IMG/VR virus record: IMGVR_UViG_3300034683_000348
Span: 1-36,729 of that record
From: a virus
Reading direction: 5' to 3' (one strand)
Length of the DNA: 36,729 nt
Below the pieces are notes generated by a model, which was given only the letters and a program-made list of their open reading frames with translations, had not been told where the DNA came from and did not search any database. Below, one piece after another: positions 1-7,048 of the stretch. Each line of letters starts with the position of its first letter. Positions within the stretch are counted from its first letter, which is position 1. The position numbers and the translations under genes are program-made.

Positions 1-151
1 CGTGCAGTGTGCCGTTGTATGTCCGCAGGTTGTCATATGGCGGGCTTGTGACGGTCAAGTCCACCGACCCATCCGGCAACATATCGCGCATCACATCCAG
101 GCAGTCGCCGAGGTACAGCGTCGCGTTGCCAACGATGACGGGATCGGTCAC
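1..151 (-). CDS. DNA methyltransferase, N-terminal fragment (cut by window edge)
   Basis: Reading leftward from a GTG at 151, the first 50 codons begin TDPVIVGNATLYLGDCLDVM and reach TSPPYDNLRTY before the window ends. The LxxGDCLDVM opening and the SPPY tetrad (motif IV) are characteristic of amino-methyltransferases that modify cytosine-N4 or adenine-N6 using S-adenosylmethionine. SPPY is more common in N4-cytosine enzymes, but the target cannot be settled from this fragment. The GTG is preceded by GGGGAGGAGTGAGCC, a strong Shine-Dalgarno sequence, and overlaps the stop of the 20-codon ORF ahead of it. It is the last gene visible in the leftward operon and probably protects phage DNA from host restriction. 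The SAM-binding FxGxG motif should lie beyond base 1. Confidence 0.85.
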   Translation of the reverse strand, partial: MTDPVIVGNATLYLGDCLDVMRDMLPDGSVDLTVTSPPYDNLRTYNGTLH

Positions 152-210
152 GGCTCACTCCTCCCCATCGCTAGCGCGTCACGGATACGTTCGTAGCGGT
201 CATTGTTCAT
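148..210 (-). CDS. 20-codon ORF between two methyltransferase genes
   Basis: An ATG at 210 opens MNNDRYERIRDALAMGRSEP and stops at 148-150. A strong GAGGAGG lies just upstream, inside the end of the preceding frame, and the stop overlaps the GTG of the SPPY methyltransferase. The sequence resembles the N-terminus of Ead/Ea22-like phage proteins, which often begin with a YxRIRxAL-type helix followed by a TPGPW motif, but here it ends before such a motif. It could be a relic of such a gene or a short coupling peptide that feeds ribosomes into the methyltransferase. The family resemblance is from memory and weak. Confidence 0.35.
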   Translation of the reverse strand: MNNDRYERIRDALAMGRSEP

Positions 211-1006
211 TGCTCGCCTCCTCTTTTGCCGCCGCCTCGCAGCTCAGGAAAGCGCGGATGAATTCCGCCGCCTGCGGGGCGACGATGGCGTTGCCGTAGG
301 CACGGAGTCGGCCGGTTCGGGCGGGAGACCCACTGGCAAGAGGTGAGCAAGTCTCGGCATAGGCTTGGTAGGCGTCACCCCACGCCGAATGTGCATGGCG
401 TGCCAAAACTGATGACAGAACACGCACAGCGTCTGAATGTTTTCCGGCCGGTTGTCCTTCCAGTCCGTATTTATGTGGTGAGCGTGAAGCTCTGTCGTCT
501 GCCCGCAGCATTCGCACTCGCTCCCTATCAACTTCCGCGCTCGGTACAGGTATGCGTTGCGCGACTCGCCACCCTTGCTCCGCGAGTTGGCGCAGGAAAG
601 CGAGCAGAAACGGCGCCTCATGAAGTCCCGGTAGCCTTCCAGCCGCCCAGAGTCGTGGCGCCTCCGCTGCAAGAGCGTTCCACACGTTTCGCAGTAGCGC
701 GGCTGGCTCGATTTCTGCTTCCATTGCTGCCGCATTTACTTCTTCCTCGACTTCGGCAACGGTTTCGGGGCACACTCGTCCCAGGCTCTCGGCAGACCCA
801 TCAGCCAGCGGCTGTGGGCTGGGCTGAGTTGGCCGCCACTTTCCATCCCTGCAGAGCAGCCAGTCAGCATCTCGCCAGAAGCCGTTAGTCGGGCCGGGCC
901 GGCCTTGGGCGAGGGTCCACTTGTGGGTAGTCAGGTTTTTTCTGGATGGGGCAAGAAAAAAATGAGGTTGGTGGAGGAGATTGTTGGTCCCAGACTCCTC
1001 CACCAT
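200..1006 (-). pseudogene. C-terminal remnant of a cytosine-C5 DNA methyltransferase, interrupted by an HNH-coding segment
   Basis: This 268-codon frame carries [19 protein letters not shown] near residues 40-60 and GRLRAYGNAIVAPQAAEF near the C-terminus. Both match the end of phage cytosine-C5 methyltransferases, where the second string is conserved motif X. The catalytic half (FxGxG, PCQ and ENV motifs) is absent: the upstream DNA is the nuclease gene, whose stop lies 7 bases before this ATG. The two conserved blocks, normally nearly adjacent, are separated by about 150 residues, and that stretch coincides with the HNH gene read in another frame. The frame nevertheless stays open throughout. 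PLADGS and PLASGS flank the extra segment like a repeated junction. The ATG at 1006 has TGAGGA upstream. A stand-alone methyltransferase is not possible from this piece, so I call it a remnant that may still be translated. Confidence 0.6.
244..735 (-). CDS. HNH endonuclease nested in the C5-methyltransferase frame
   Basis: A 163-residue protein with a textbook HNH/beta-beta-alpha-metal core. It has paired cysteines CETC and CSLSC in the first 50 residues, then CECCGQ at about 74-79, HAHHINTDWKDNRPENIQTL at about 84-103, and CVFCHQFWH at about 104-112. The His pair near 86-87, the Asn near 99 and the downstream His are the expected metal-binding and catalytic residues. The cysteines should form structural zinc sites. 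The ATG at 735 follows GAGGAAGAAGTAA, a usable ribosome binding site. The last 40 or so residues are Pro/Ser/Arg-rich and overlap methyltransferase motif X, so they look like read-through rather than a domain. It may act as a free-standing homing endonuclease or take part in packaging-type nicking. The location inside a methyltransferase gene favours the first. Confidence 0.8.
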   Translation of the reverse strand: MRQQWKQKSSQPRYCETCGTLLQRRRHDSGRLEGYRDFMRRRFCSLSCANSRSKGGESRNAYLYRARKLIGSECECCGQTTELHAHHINTDWKDNRPENIQTLCVFCHQFWHAMHIRRGVTPTKPMPRLAHLLPVGLPPEPADSVPTATPSSPRRRRNSSALS

Positions 1007-1012
1007 GTGTCC

Positions 1013-1894
1013 TCATTGAAATTCCACGCAGGCTTCGGCTGGGACCCGCTCTTTCCGGCCGGCCTTCTCGCGCGGATCTTTAGCATCAAATCGGCTCCAA
1101 TCATCACATCCGACGCCCCATTGTCTGAGCACATAGGGATGGTCAGGATGGGTGCAGCACGGTTGTAGTCCTTTCCAGGTCTGATACCAACAGGTCCCGC
1201 ACACCCTGTCTTCAGCCACGATGACAGACTCCTCCGGCATCCGGCAGTGAATCCGATAGTCGCACCACCGGCATTCCATGGTTTCAGGATCTTCAAAGGC
1301 TCTCTCAGGTATTTTGTTCGCCGTGATGATTCGATAAGCGCGTTCATGTAGGGCCTCGAAGTCCGGCTCTACGAAGTGAATCCTCTCGCTATATATCTCG
1401 GACGTGTCCTTGCAGTAGATAACCACCAGGGCCCTCTCCAGTCGGCCATAGCCCATATAACATTGCACCTGGCAGTAATATGTTGGGGAGACCTGACGCA
1501 CGCCGAATTTCCGGAAGGAATCGAACCGCTTTCGGTTGGCGCTTTTGCATTCCAGGATATGCGGCCTCTTGGTGATGCCATGGATCACGCCGTCGCAATG
1601 GCCGCGAAAGAATCCCTCGTGGGCCTCGAATTCCAACTGTTCTCCATCCACTCGATAGCCGGCTTCGCGAAGGCGCCGAATCAGAATCTCCTCGATGCAG
1701 TCTCCAAGCTCGAATATGAGCTTGGCTCTTCCATCGACCGGAACAGACGTGAACCCTCGAAACCCGTACCACAGGGCCCGGTCGCATGGCCCACCGATGG
1801 CGCTCATCCCAAGATAACGACGGCGTGCTCCGTTTCGCGACGCAGCCTCGTAGATCTCCGCAGCGATTTTGTCCATCATTGGAAGTCGCGCCAT
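1013..1894 (-). CDS. PD-(D/E)XK nuclease with probable Fe-S cluster (Cas4/AddB-like)
   Basis: About 293 residues. The nuclease core is seen as GHCDG (near 98-102), LECKSAN (near 114-120) and YYCQVQCYM (near 139-147), matching the GxxD, ExK and QxxxY motifs of RecB-family exonucleases. A cysteine in GGPCDRALWY near 37 plus CRWCDYRIHC near 208-217 gives the four-cysteine layout that holds a 4Fe-4S cluster in Cas4 and AddB. A second cysteine-rich tail (CGTCWYQ, PCCTHPDHP) follows. The ATG at 1894 overlaps the helicase stop (TGATG) and has GGTGG at good spacing; an ATG at 1900 is the alternative. In this operon it probably makes 3' overhangs for the Sak4/DUF669 recombination proteins. The exact polarity is inference. 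Confidence 0.85.
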   Translation of the reverse strand: MARLPMMDKIAAEIYEAASRNGARRRYLGMSAIGGPCDRALWYGFRGFTSVPVDGRAKLIFELGDCIEEILIRRLREAGYRVDGEQLEFEAHEGFFRGHCDGVIHGITKRPHILECKSANRKRFDSFRKFGVRQVSPTYYCQVQCYMGYGRLERALVVIYCKDTSEIYSERIHFVEPDFEALHERAYRIITANKIPERAFEDPETMECRWCDYRIHCRMPEESVIVAEDRVCGTCWYQTWKGLQPCCTHPDHPYVLRQWGVGCDDWSRFDAKDPREKAGRKERVPAEACVEFQ

Positions 1895-3504
1895 CACCAT
1901 TCCACCACGTTGAGATATTTTCCATTTTGTTTGACCCTGACATCAGTCGGGAACGCGAGCTCATCGAAACGCTGGATCGCCTCCTGAATCGTTTCCGGCA
2001 CCGGATTCAGACCTCCGAATCGCCGCCACGCCGCCATGGCTTTTTGTCGGCCATAATTTGAAGCGTTCCCTTCGATGTCCCAGAAGTGATAGAAGACCTT
2101 CGGGAGAAAACCGCCGTTTTTGTCCCTTGCCGATATGATGAGCTTCAACATGGCGTTCCCGGCTCGACTGATGTGGTAGCGCGGCGTCACGGACAGCACA
2201 TCCATGGACCACGGACCGAAGTTGATCTCCCGCATCTTCACAGGGGCATTGATCTCGTTCTCAGGTTCAGGTTCCCACAAGTGGCCGCAGTTGGGGCATT
2301 CCATCGTCCCTGGCGGGACAATCTCTCTGCATACCTGGCACGCCTTCATGGGCGGCGTCCTCTGGACGCCGGAGACATTCGGCACCGTCACAGCCGGAGA
2401 ATCTAGATCTCCGTGGCGCCTCATGTTTCCGGAGAGGTCCAGCACCAGCAGATCTTTTTTCCCGGGGTGCGGCCTGAGTCCGCGGCCGACGATCTGGACG
2501 TGCAACCCTGAGCTCTTGGTGGGGCGGCAAAGAAGAATACAGTCCACGCAGGTACAGTCCCATCCTTCCGTCAGGACTCCCACATTGCAAAGGACCTGGA
2601 TTTTCCCGGCGTTGAAATCGGCCAGGATCCGCTCTCGATCTTCCATGGGCATCCGACTGTGGACGCATTCACTCACGAAGCCGGCCTCCAGGAAGGCGTC
2701 CCGCACCCTCTCCGCATGAGAGATGGTGACGCAAAACACCACTACATGGCGTCGTCCTTCGCCATATTCCTGATAGGCATGGACGGCGGAACCCACGTGG
2801 CGGTCCCGGCTCATCAGTTCTGAAAGATCGCCCAGGTTCCAATCTCCTCCACTGGTGCGGACGGCTTTCAATTCGTTGTCGATGTTCTCCGCTTCTTTCG
2901 CTCGAATGGGAACGAGCCATCCATCGGACTGAAGCATGGACATGGGAGCCGAATAGTGGAGCTTGCCGAACCAGTTCTCCGCTCCCTTCCTGCACTTGTT
3001 CCCATAGATGTAGCCATGGCCGAGCCGATATGGCGTGGCCGTCACTCCGAGCACACGCAATTGCTCGTAGTAGGACTCCATCTTCAAAAGAAGCGTTCGG
3101 TATTGAGACTTGACGTTCCTGGGAGGCATCCTGTGTGCTTCATCAATGATCACGAGATGGAACGGTGGGCACTCATTCAGCCGATTCACGACGGTCTGGA
3201 CGCTCCCTATGACCACAGGCTGCATGAGGTCTGCCTTTGCGTCCACGCTGGCGCATGCGACCCCGATGGGAGCTTTCGGCCAAACCCGGCGGAGCTTGTC
3301 CGCGGCTTGCTCGATGAGCTCTTTTCGGTGGGCCAGGACCAGAATCCGCATGCGAAACTCCTCAAGCCACCTCCGGATGAGATGGCTGAAGATGATGGTT
3401 TTTCCGGCTCCCGTGCTCAATTGAAGCAGGATGTAGCGGTCAACCATGGAGGCGGCAACGATGGTCTCGATGGCCGCCTCCTGGTAGGGTCTAAGAACGA
3501 TCAT
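1894..3504 (-). CDS. Superfamily II DEAH-type helicase with C-terminal zinc finger
   Basis: A 536-residue ATP-dependent helicase or translocase of the RecG/UvrB/Hef-like DEXD class. The motifs appear in order: RPYQ at the N-terminus (Q-motif-like), STGAGKT at 30-36 (Walker A), DEAH at 121-124 (Walker B), TATP at 155-158 and QIVGRGLRP at 337-345 (motif VI, arginine fingers). A CxxC-CxxC finger (389, 392, 403, 406) follows the helicase core, and a roughly 120-residue tail of unknown fold ends the protein. I chose the ATG at 3504 because it overlaps the DUF669 stop as ATGA. Extending the frame further upstream only reads through DUF669 out of frame. It probably unwinds DNA during phage replication or recombination with the adjacent nuclease and ssDNA-binding proteins. 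Confidence 0.93.
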   Translation of the reverse strand: MIVLRPYQEAAIETIVAASMVDRYILLQLSTGAGKTIIFSHLIRRWLEEFRMRILVLAHRKELIEQAADKLRRVWPKAPIGVACASVDAKADLMQPVVIGSVQTVVNRLNECPPFHLVIIDEAHRMPPRNVKSQYRTLLLKMESYYEQLRVLGVTATPYRLGHGYIYGNKCRKGAENWFGKLHYSAPMSMLQSDGWLVPIRAKEAENIDNELKAVRTSGGDWNLGDLSELMSRDRHVGSAVHAYQEYGEGRRHVVVFCVTISHAERVRDAFLEAGFVSECVHSRMPMEDRERILADFNAGKIQVLCNVGVLTEGWDCTCVDCILLCRPTKSSGLHVQIVGRGLRPHPGKKDLLVLDLSGNMRRHGDLDSPAVTVPNVSGVQRTPPMKACQVCREIVPPGTMECPNCGHLWEPEPENEINAPVKMREINFGPWSMDVLSVTPRYHISRAGNAMLKLIISARDKNGGFLPKVFYHFWDIEGNASNYGRQKAMAAWRRFGGLNPVPETIQEAIQRFDELAFPTDVRVKQNGKYLNVVEW

Positions 3505-3983
3505 TGTGCGGCTTCCCAAGGCGGAACAGACTTTCTGGCGGCACTCTGAACCGGCTTCGGCGGAGGCGCAGCATTGACTCTTGCCTGGGCCGGTCTCACC
3601 TCTGCGAACCTCTTGTAGGACGTGATCTTGTTCTTCGGCGAATAGCCTTCCTGCTCTTCGATGGAAACACGGACCGAACACTGGAGACCATGTAGGTCTT
3701 CAGTGTCTCTTATGAAATTTGGGTTTGGGTATCCAACCGCCTCGGCTAACCCCTTGAACCGTTTCAGCGCCACCTCGTTGTTCAGGACGAAATAGTCCCA
3801 GAGCTTTCGGCCGGCGTGAGTCGGTCCGAGCACCTCGTAAGTGAATATGGCCATGGGGTTTCCGGCCTTGGAATGGGTTACTTCCGAGTCCAGCACCCTG
3901 ATGGTGTACTCTCCAGGGGGAATCGGCTCATAGTCGCTACCCTGCGCATCGTAGCTCGACAGGTCAAGATCCACTCGTGCCAT
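3501..3983 (-). CDS. DUF669 family phage protein (ssDNA-binding-like)
   Basis: A 160-residue protein with the DUF669 signature: a DLSxYDA start, PPGEYTIRVLDSEVTHSKAGNPM near 22-44, and LWDYFVLNNEVALKRFKGLAEAVG near 60-83. The C-terminus is disordered and Ala/Pro-rich and ends in WEAAQ. DUF669 proteins usually sit beside phage recombinases and behave like or replace single-strand-binding proteins. An OB-like beta fold plus a short terminal tail fits that view, which is family knowledge rather than something shown here. The ATG has AAGGAGGAAGACC upstream and lies within the end of the Sak4-like gene, so the two are translationally coupled, as is the helicase downstream. Confidence 0.87.
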   Translation of the reverse strand: MARVDLDLSSYDAQGSDYEPIPPGEYTIRVLDSEVTHSKAGNPMAIFTYEVLGPTHAGRKLWDYFVLNNEVALKRFKGLAEAVGYPNPNFIRDTEDLHGLQCSVRVSIEEQEGYSPKNKITSYKRFAEVRPAQARVNAAPPPKPVQSAARKSVPPWEAAQ

Positions 3984-4749
3984 GGTCTTCCTCCTTGCCT
4001 AGAATCTTCCTGTGAATATGGAGCAGGTTGGGCGGCTCAAACAGAGCCAGCTTCCCGCTCCGGTCCTTTCCGGGAAATCGCTCATAGGGGCCCGTGATGA
4101 ACGTCCGGAACTCCATACCGTCGTCGGCTTGGATGTTGGTGAAGTAGAAAACCTCATCGAAAAAACTGGTGAGGAGCTGCCGTAGGCTATTCCCTGTGAC
4201 GTTTGGGCCGACAAAGCGCCGGTTGTTCTCATCCTTGTCCACCAGAGGGAGACATGTGAAGACGACGTTGAAGGCGGTTGCGTCTCGAAATCCCTTGATA
4301 AGTGTCGTCATGAGCGCCTGGTAATCGTCCCAACGGTCAAAAGTTTTCTCTTTCTGTGGATACTTGGCCTTGAAGTGTTTGTTGCAGCGGTCCGAAATCT
4401 CCGTCAGGGAATCAATGAAGACCCACCCGCCGCCATATCTGGTTTGAGCTTCCGGATTTGCGGTCAGATATTCATAAACATCCCGGAAATCATCCAAGCT
4501 CGTGACTTCAAAGCCCTCAACCTTGCCTTCAATCACGAGATCTTGGACGCTCAGGAGTCCCGCTTCGGCGCTCACGACACAGACCGGCGGCTGCTCGGCC
4601 TCCTCGGGTGTGCGCCATGCGCCGGCTTCCAGGTCCCAGGTGTAGCCGAAAAGCGTCTTGATAAGACTCGTCTTGCCGATCCCAGGCGGCCCGATCACAA
4701 GAGCGCAGAACCGATTGACGCTTTCCTTGGAAATGGGTTTGAGCGGCAT
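3964..4749 (-). CDS. Sak4-like RecA-fold ATPase (AAA_24), single-strand annealing/recombination
   Basis: About 261 residues with a Walker A P-loop, GPPGIGKTS, near 20-28 and a Walker B-like WVFIDSLTEI near 107-116. The rest matches the RecA-core-only ATPases annotated as AAA_24 or phage nucleotide-binding protein and typified by Sak4. These promote strand annealing together with an SSB-type partner. Here DUF669 overlaps its end, which fits that partnership. The coding frame begins with ATG at 4755, but GGAGG is only a base or two from that codon and correctly spaced for the ATG at 4749, so I prefer 4749. The preceding gene stops at 4752, giving coupled translation. Confidence 0.85.
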   Translation of the reverse strand: MPLKPISKESVNRFCALVIGPPGIGKTSLIKTLFGYTWDLEAGAWRTPEEAEQPPVCVVSAEAGLLSVQDLVIEGKVEGFEVTSLDDFRDVYEYLTANPEAQTRYGGGWVFIDSLTEISDRCNKHFKAKYPQKEKTFDRWDDYQALMTTLIKGFRDATAFNVVFTCLPLVDKDENNRRFVGPNVTGNSLRQLLTSFFDEVFYFTNIQADDGMEFRTFITGPYERFPGKDRSGKLALFEPPNLLHIHRKILGKEEDHGTSGS

Positions 4750-4751
4750 TG

Positions 4752-5147
4752 TCATTCCTCCAGTGGTTCATAGCTCACCGATGGGGCCCCGTCCTTGACG
4801 GTCATGGCCCATCGCAAGGCGTCTCCCATCTCCGGATCCAGGAGGGCGGCGTTGATGGTCTTCATGCCGTGGGGCTTATATTCAATCTTGAAGATGCCGT
4901 TGAACTTTTGCTCGCCGATATGGGCCCGTATTTGTTCCAGCTTCTCTTGATCCCAACTAACATATTCTCGCCGTTGGATCTTCACCCGATAGCCGGCGGC
5001 CACCAGGTGGGCTGTCTTCGATCCCGGTTCAAAGCTGGCTATCTCTGCCAATCGAGCATTAATCTCTTTCAGTTTCGCCTCCGCCGTGGAGATCTGCGCC
5101 TTCAGTCTGGCACCCTCACGCACCAAATTTTCTACAGGACCATTCAT
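4752..5147 (-). CDS. Conserved phage protein with N-terminal coiled coil
   Basis: A 131-residue protein of unknown function. Residues 8-38 (LVREGARLKAQISTAEAKLK and following) have heptad spacing typical of a coiled coil. The remainder is a compact alpha/beta segment containing AGYRVKIQRREYVSWD and a C-terminal DALRWAMTV. I chose the ATG at 5147 because AAAGGAGCT lies 6-7 bases upstream; a longer frame from 5195 has no ribosome site. It lies between the zinc-ribbon genes and the Sak4-like ATPase, so it may be an accessory factor of the recombination cassette. It has the small size and coiled-coil start seen in Gp157-like accessory proteins, but I do not claim that family. Confidence 0.7.
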   Translation of the reverse strand: MNGPVENLVREGARLKAQISTAEAKLKEINARLAEIASFEPGSKTAHLVAAGYRVKIQRREYVSWDQEKLEQIRAHIGEQKFNGIFKIEYKPHGMKTINAALLDPEMGDALRWAMTVKDGAPSVSYEPLEE

Positions 5148-5169
5148 TGAAGCTCCTTTCATCTGCACC

Positions 5170-5391
5170 TCACGCAGCACCCGCAGCCCGGGCACCGTGG
5201 TCCGGACTCAGCACGAACTTCTCGGAAACACCTCGGACAGTGCTCCTGGTCAGAATCCGGCTGAACGGATTTCCGCAGTGGGGACAATCGATCACGTTCC
5301 AGATCGTGACCCCGTTCTTCTTGGTTCCGAAGACCATGGAACTCTTGATGACTGGATTCTTTATGGACTCGAAGCAGGTCGGGCATACCAT
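5170..5391 (-). CDS. Small zinc-ribbon protein 2
   Basis: A 73-residue protein with CPTC at its start (residues 3-6) and CPHCGNP near 36-42, a four-cysteine zinc ribbon. The middle contains SSMVFGTKKNGVTIWNVIDC, a short beta segment between the knuckles. AAAGGAGACATC immediately precedes the ATG at 5391, which sets the start; an in-frame ATG at 5406 overlaps the ribosome site itself and is unlikely. The C-terminus is Ala/Gly-rich (GARAAGAA). Function unknown. Such mini-ribbons in early phage operons often bind nucleic acid or act as small transcription or host-takeover factors, which is inference. Confidence 0.65.
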   Translation of the reverse strand: MVCPTCFESIKNPVIKSSMVFGTKKNGVTIWNVIDCPHCGNPFSRILTRSTVRGVSEKFVLSPDHGARAAGAA

Positions 5392-5402
5392 GATGTCTCC
5401 TT

Positions 5403-5627
5403 TCACATTGTGCCGGCCGAGGCCCGGTGCATGAGGTTCGAGACGTGGCCGTCTGGGAATTCATCCGGACCCGGAATCGACGGCGTCCGATCCCAGATCA
5501 CCCTTCCGTATTCGTCCCACCTGTAACCGCAGACGTGGCAGGTCATCACCCGGGGCCGGACGGACCGGTTCACCTCCGGGCTGCTCCCGCGGCACCTGGG
5601 ACATGTTCTGTAAATGAGACCGCGCAT
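5403..5627 (-). CDS. Small zinc-ribbon protein 1
   Basis: A 74-residue protein with CPRCRG near residues 9-14 and CHVCGYRWDEYGRVIW near 30-45, again a CxxC...CxxC zinc ribbon. The WDEYGRVIWDR string after the second knuckle is typical of rubredoxin-like or transposase-type ribbons. GGAGG lies 8 bases upstream of the ATG at 5627. The earlier ATG at 5642 overlaps that same ribosome site, so 5627 is preferred. Its stop overlaps the ribosome site of the next ribbon gene, and the two were probably translated as a pair. They share the ribbon layout but little other sequence. Confidence 0.65.
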   Translation of the reverse strand: MRGLIYRTCPRCRGSSPEVNRSVRPRVMTCHVCGYRWDEYGRVIWDRTPSIPGPDEFPDGHVSNLMHRASAGTM

Positions 5628-5673
5628 CTTTTTCGCCTCCATGGTCGTTGACGCAGAAAGCCGCAGCGACGAA

Positions 5674-6375
5674 TCAGTAGATGATCGGAATCTCCGGACC
5701 AGCCTCCTCTTTCAGCCACTTGCCTATATTGATCTTTGTTTGCAGAACCCATTGTTGGCTGCGGGTCATGAGAAGGAAGCACTGTGGTTCATCTCCGCCC
5801 TTCATGCGGAAGACGAAATCCAAGTGAGGTTGACTGATCTCAGGAAATGTCACATAGGGGGCCAACCGAACGGGATTCTTGATGACGGCGTCTCCGACCC
5901 TCGCGACGCCGACCTTTGTTGTCACCACGTTGGATATCCCGTCGTCCTCATAGACCCTGACCGTGCCGTCCTTCAGATTACCTAGGACCTTGATGAGATT
6001 TTCCTTGTCCGAGGTGTATTCGAAGGCGGCCTGGATGTACGGGATGAACTCGCTGACGGGCATCCACTGGCCGAAATGATGCAGTTCCTCCATTTCAGCC
6101 ACTGCGAACGTTTGTCGTTGCATGAATGGGCCGCTCACCCGGGTGGTGAGAGAGACCTTGTTGTGATGTTGGACGTGAAGGAACACTCTCACCCTTGGGA
6201 AATCAGACACGCCTTTGATGTAGTCCACCAGACCGTTCAAAGTGGTGGTTCTGACTGCATGGACCTCCGGCTCCAAAACAGGGTGGAGTTCTCGGGTCGA
6301 GTAGATGCGGCCTTCAACCTCTTTGAGCTCCCCGTTGGAGATCTCGATGATCTTCTGGATTGCTTGAGCAATCAT
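5674..6375 (-). CDS. Conserved phage protein, 233 residues, function unknown
   Basis: I recognise no catalytic motif. The N-terminus (MIAQAIQKIIEISNGELKEV) is helical. The body is alternating alpha/beta, with TLNGLVDYIKGV and VSEFIPYIQAAFEYTSDKEN as likely helices, followed by a beta-rich C-terminal half with KNPVRLAPYVTFPEISQPHL. There are no cysteines in pairs, no signal peptide and no membrane segment. The ATG at 6375 overlaps the stop of the preceding gene as ATGA, so the two are coupled. Proteins with this layout are common in early siphophage operons next to Sak4/DUF669 modules; their role is not known to me. Confidence 0.7.
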   Translation of the reverse strand: MIAQAIQKIIEISNGELKEVEGRIYSTRELHPVLEPEVHAVRTTTLNGLVDYIKGVSDFPRVRVFLHVQHHNKVSLTTRVSGPFMQRQTFAVAEMEELHHFGQWMPVSEFIPYIQAAFEYTSDKENLIKVLGNLKDGTVRVYEDDGISNVVTTKVGVARVGDAVIKNPVRLAPYVTFPEISQPHLDFVFRMKGGDEPQCFLLMTRSQQWVLQTKINIGKWLKEEAGPEIPIIY

Positions 6376-6710
6376 CTTTCTCCTCCCCTGAGCACGGTCA
6401 GTTCTCCGGTATCATCGACGGGAATGTTCTTGGTCGGCTCGACGGCCACGGCACGTCCCTTTTCCGTGCCGATATAGATATGGGTCGGCACGTGATCGTA
6501 AGGCGCCAATTTGCTGGTGGCCTGGATTTCGACGTTCGCAAAGTCCCGGTCCTCGTTGGGTTTGATCTTGACCGTCAGGGTGACGCTGCGGACCAGGTCG
6601 GGCCTCGTGTTGGGATCCAGGATGTTCTCCAACACCTTCTGGAGCTCATCGTCGAATCGCTCAACGGCCGCGCCTTTCCCAAGATTTGCCAATGACAGCC
6701 TCTCTTCCAT
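6372..6710 (-). CDS. First gene of the leftward operon, conserved phage protein
   Basis: A 112-residue protein beginning MEERLSLANLGKGAAVERFD. It has a helical first third containing FDDELQKVLENILDPNTRPD and a beta-rich centre, RSVTLTVKIKPNEDRDFANV. I chose the ATG at 6710 because GGGAGG lies 5 bases upstream; the same frame is open back to 6965 but that part is Pro/Gly/Arg-rich, starts upstream of the predicted transcript start and is unlikely to be coding. It is the first product of the leftward early promoter and is coupled by ATGA to the next gene. Function unknown. Its position suggests an early-acting replication or regulatory role, which is inference. Confidence 0.75.
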   Translation of the reverse strand: MEERLSLANLGKGAAVERFDDELQKVLENILDPNTRPDLVRSVTLTVKIKPNEDRDFANVEIQATSKLAPYDHVPTHIYIGTEKGRAVAVEPTKNIPVDDTGELTVLRGGER

Positions 6711-6943
6711 TTTTCCCTCCCTTTCCGTTGCCTGGTTCCATTCGCCGGCCATCGGCTCATTAAGCCCGCAGGCGCCTGTGCCGGGTTGATGGGTTCTCTC
6801 ATTCCGACCCGTCGGCGCCGTCTCTTCCCGCGGCCGCCGCCTTTTCCGGGCCGGGCCCCCGTTGCCGCCTCCACCCGGAGACGCCGTGCAAGGCGAGGTG
6901 CCCGCCTCCGTCCCCGTCACCAACGTCCCAGGTGGTTGGGGGT

Positions 6944-6972
6944 AGTATTGCGCATGCGCAACCAACAGTCAA
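6944..6972 (-). promoter_or_regulatory. Predicted leftward early promoter
   Basis: On the minus strand, TTGACT (6972-6967) and AATACT (6949-6944) are separated by 17 bases, a good -35/-10 pair for a housekeeping sigma factor. The predicted transcript start is near 6937. The perfect palindrome at 6948-6961 lies between and partly over the boxes, so a bound repressor would block polymerase. It should drive the recombination/replication operon that starts at 6710. Confidence 0.65.
6948..6961. promoter_or_regulatory. Operator O1, perfect 14-bp palindrome
   Basis: TTGCGCATGCGCAA reads identically on both strands. It sits between the -35 and -10 of the leftward promoter, in the same relative place as O3 in the rightward promoter. 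It is the probable highest-symmetry binding site for the adjacent XRE-family protein. Confidence 0.7.
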
Positions 6973-6992
6973 GGCAAAAGTGCGTAGCAAAG

Positions 6993-7012
6993 TTGCGTGT
7001 TCGCATGCGCAC
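6993..7012. promoter_or_regulatory. Operator O2, two overlapping imperfect sites
   Basis: TTGCGTGTTCGCAT (6993-7006) and GTTCGCATGCGCAC (6999-7012) both fit the TTGCG-N4-CGCAA pattern with mismatches and overlap by eight bases. They lie between the two promoters. A wider inverted repeat, AAAGTGCG (6977-6984) with CGCACTTT (7008-7015), encloses the second site. Confidence 0.5.
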
Positions 7013-7019
7013 TTTCTTG

Positions 7020-7048
7020 TTGACTAGGAGGTGCGCATACGCAATTAT
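7020..7048 (+). promoter_or_regulatory. Predicted rightward promoter for the Cro/cI-like gene
   Basis: TTGACT (7020-7025) and AATTAT (7043-7048) are 17 bases apart. The predicted start of transcription is at about 7054-7056, only a few bases before the ATG at 7058, so the mRNA would be leaderless or nearly so, as with lambda cI from PRM. Operator O3 lies between the boxes. AAGGG at 7051-7055 could serve as a weak ribosome site only if transcription started further upstream. Confidence 0.6.
7031..7044. promoter_or_regulatory. Operator O3 inside the rightward promoter
   Basis: GTGCGCATACGCAA matches the O1 palindrome with two or three changes. It lies between the -35 and -10 boxes of the promoter that transcribes the XRE-family gene, so binding would give autoregulation. 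Confidence 0.65.

Noticed and set aside
6711-6965. N-terminal extension of the first leftward gene (frame open to 6965)
   Set aside because: Extension is Pro/Gly/Arg low-complexity, its ATG lies upstream of the predicted transcript start, and GGGAGG favours ATG 6710.
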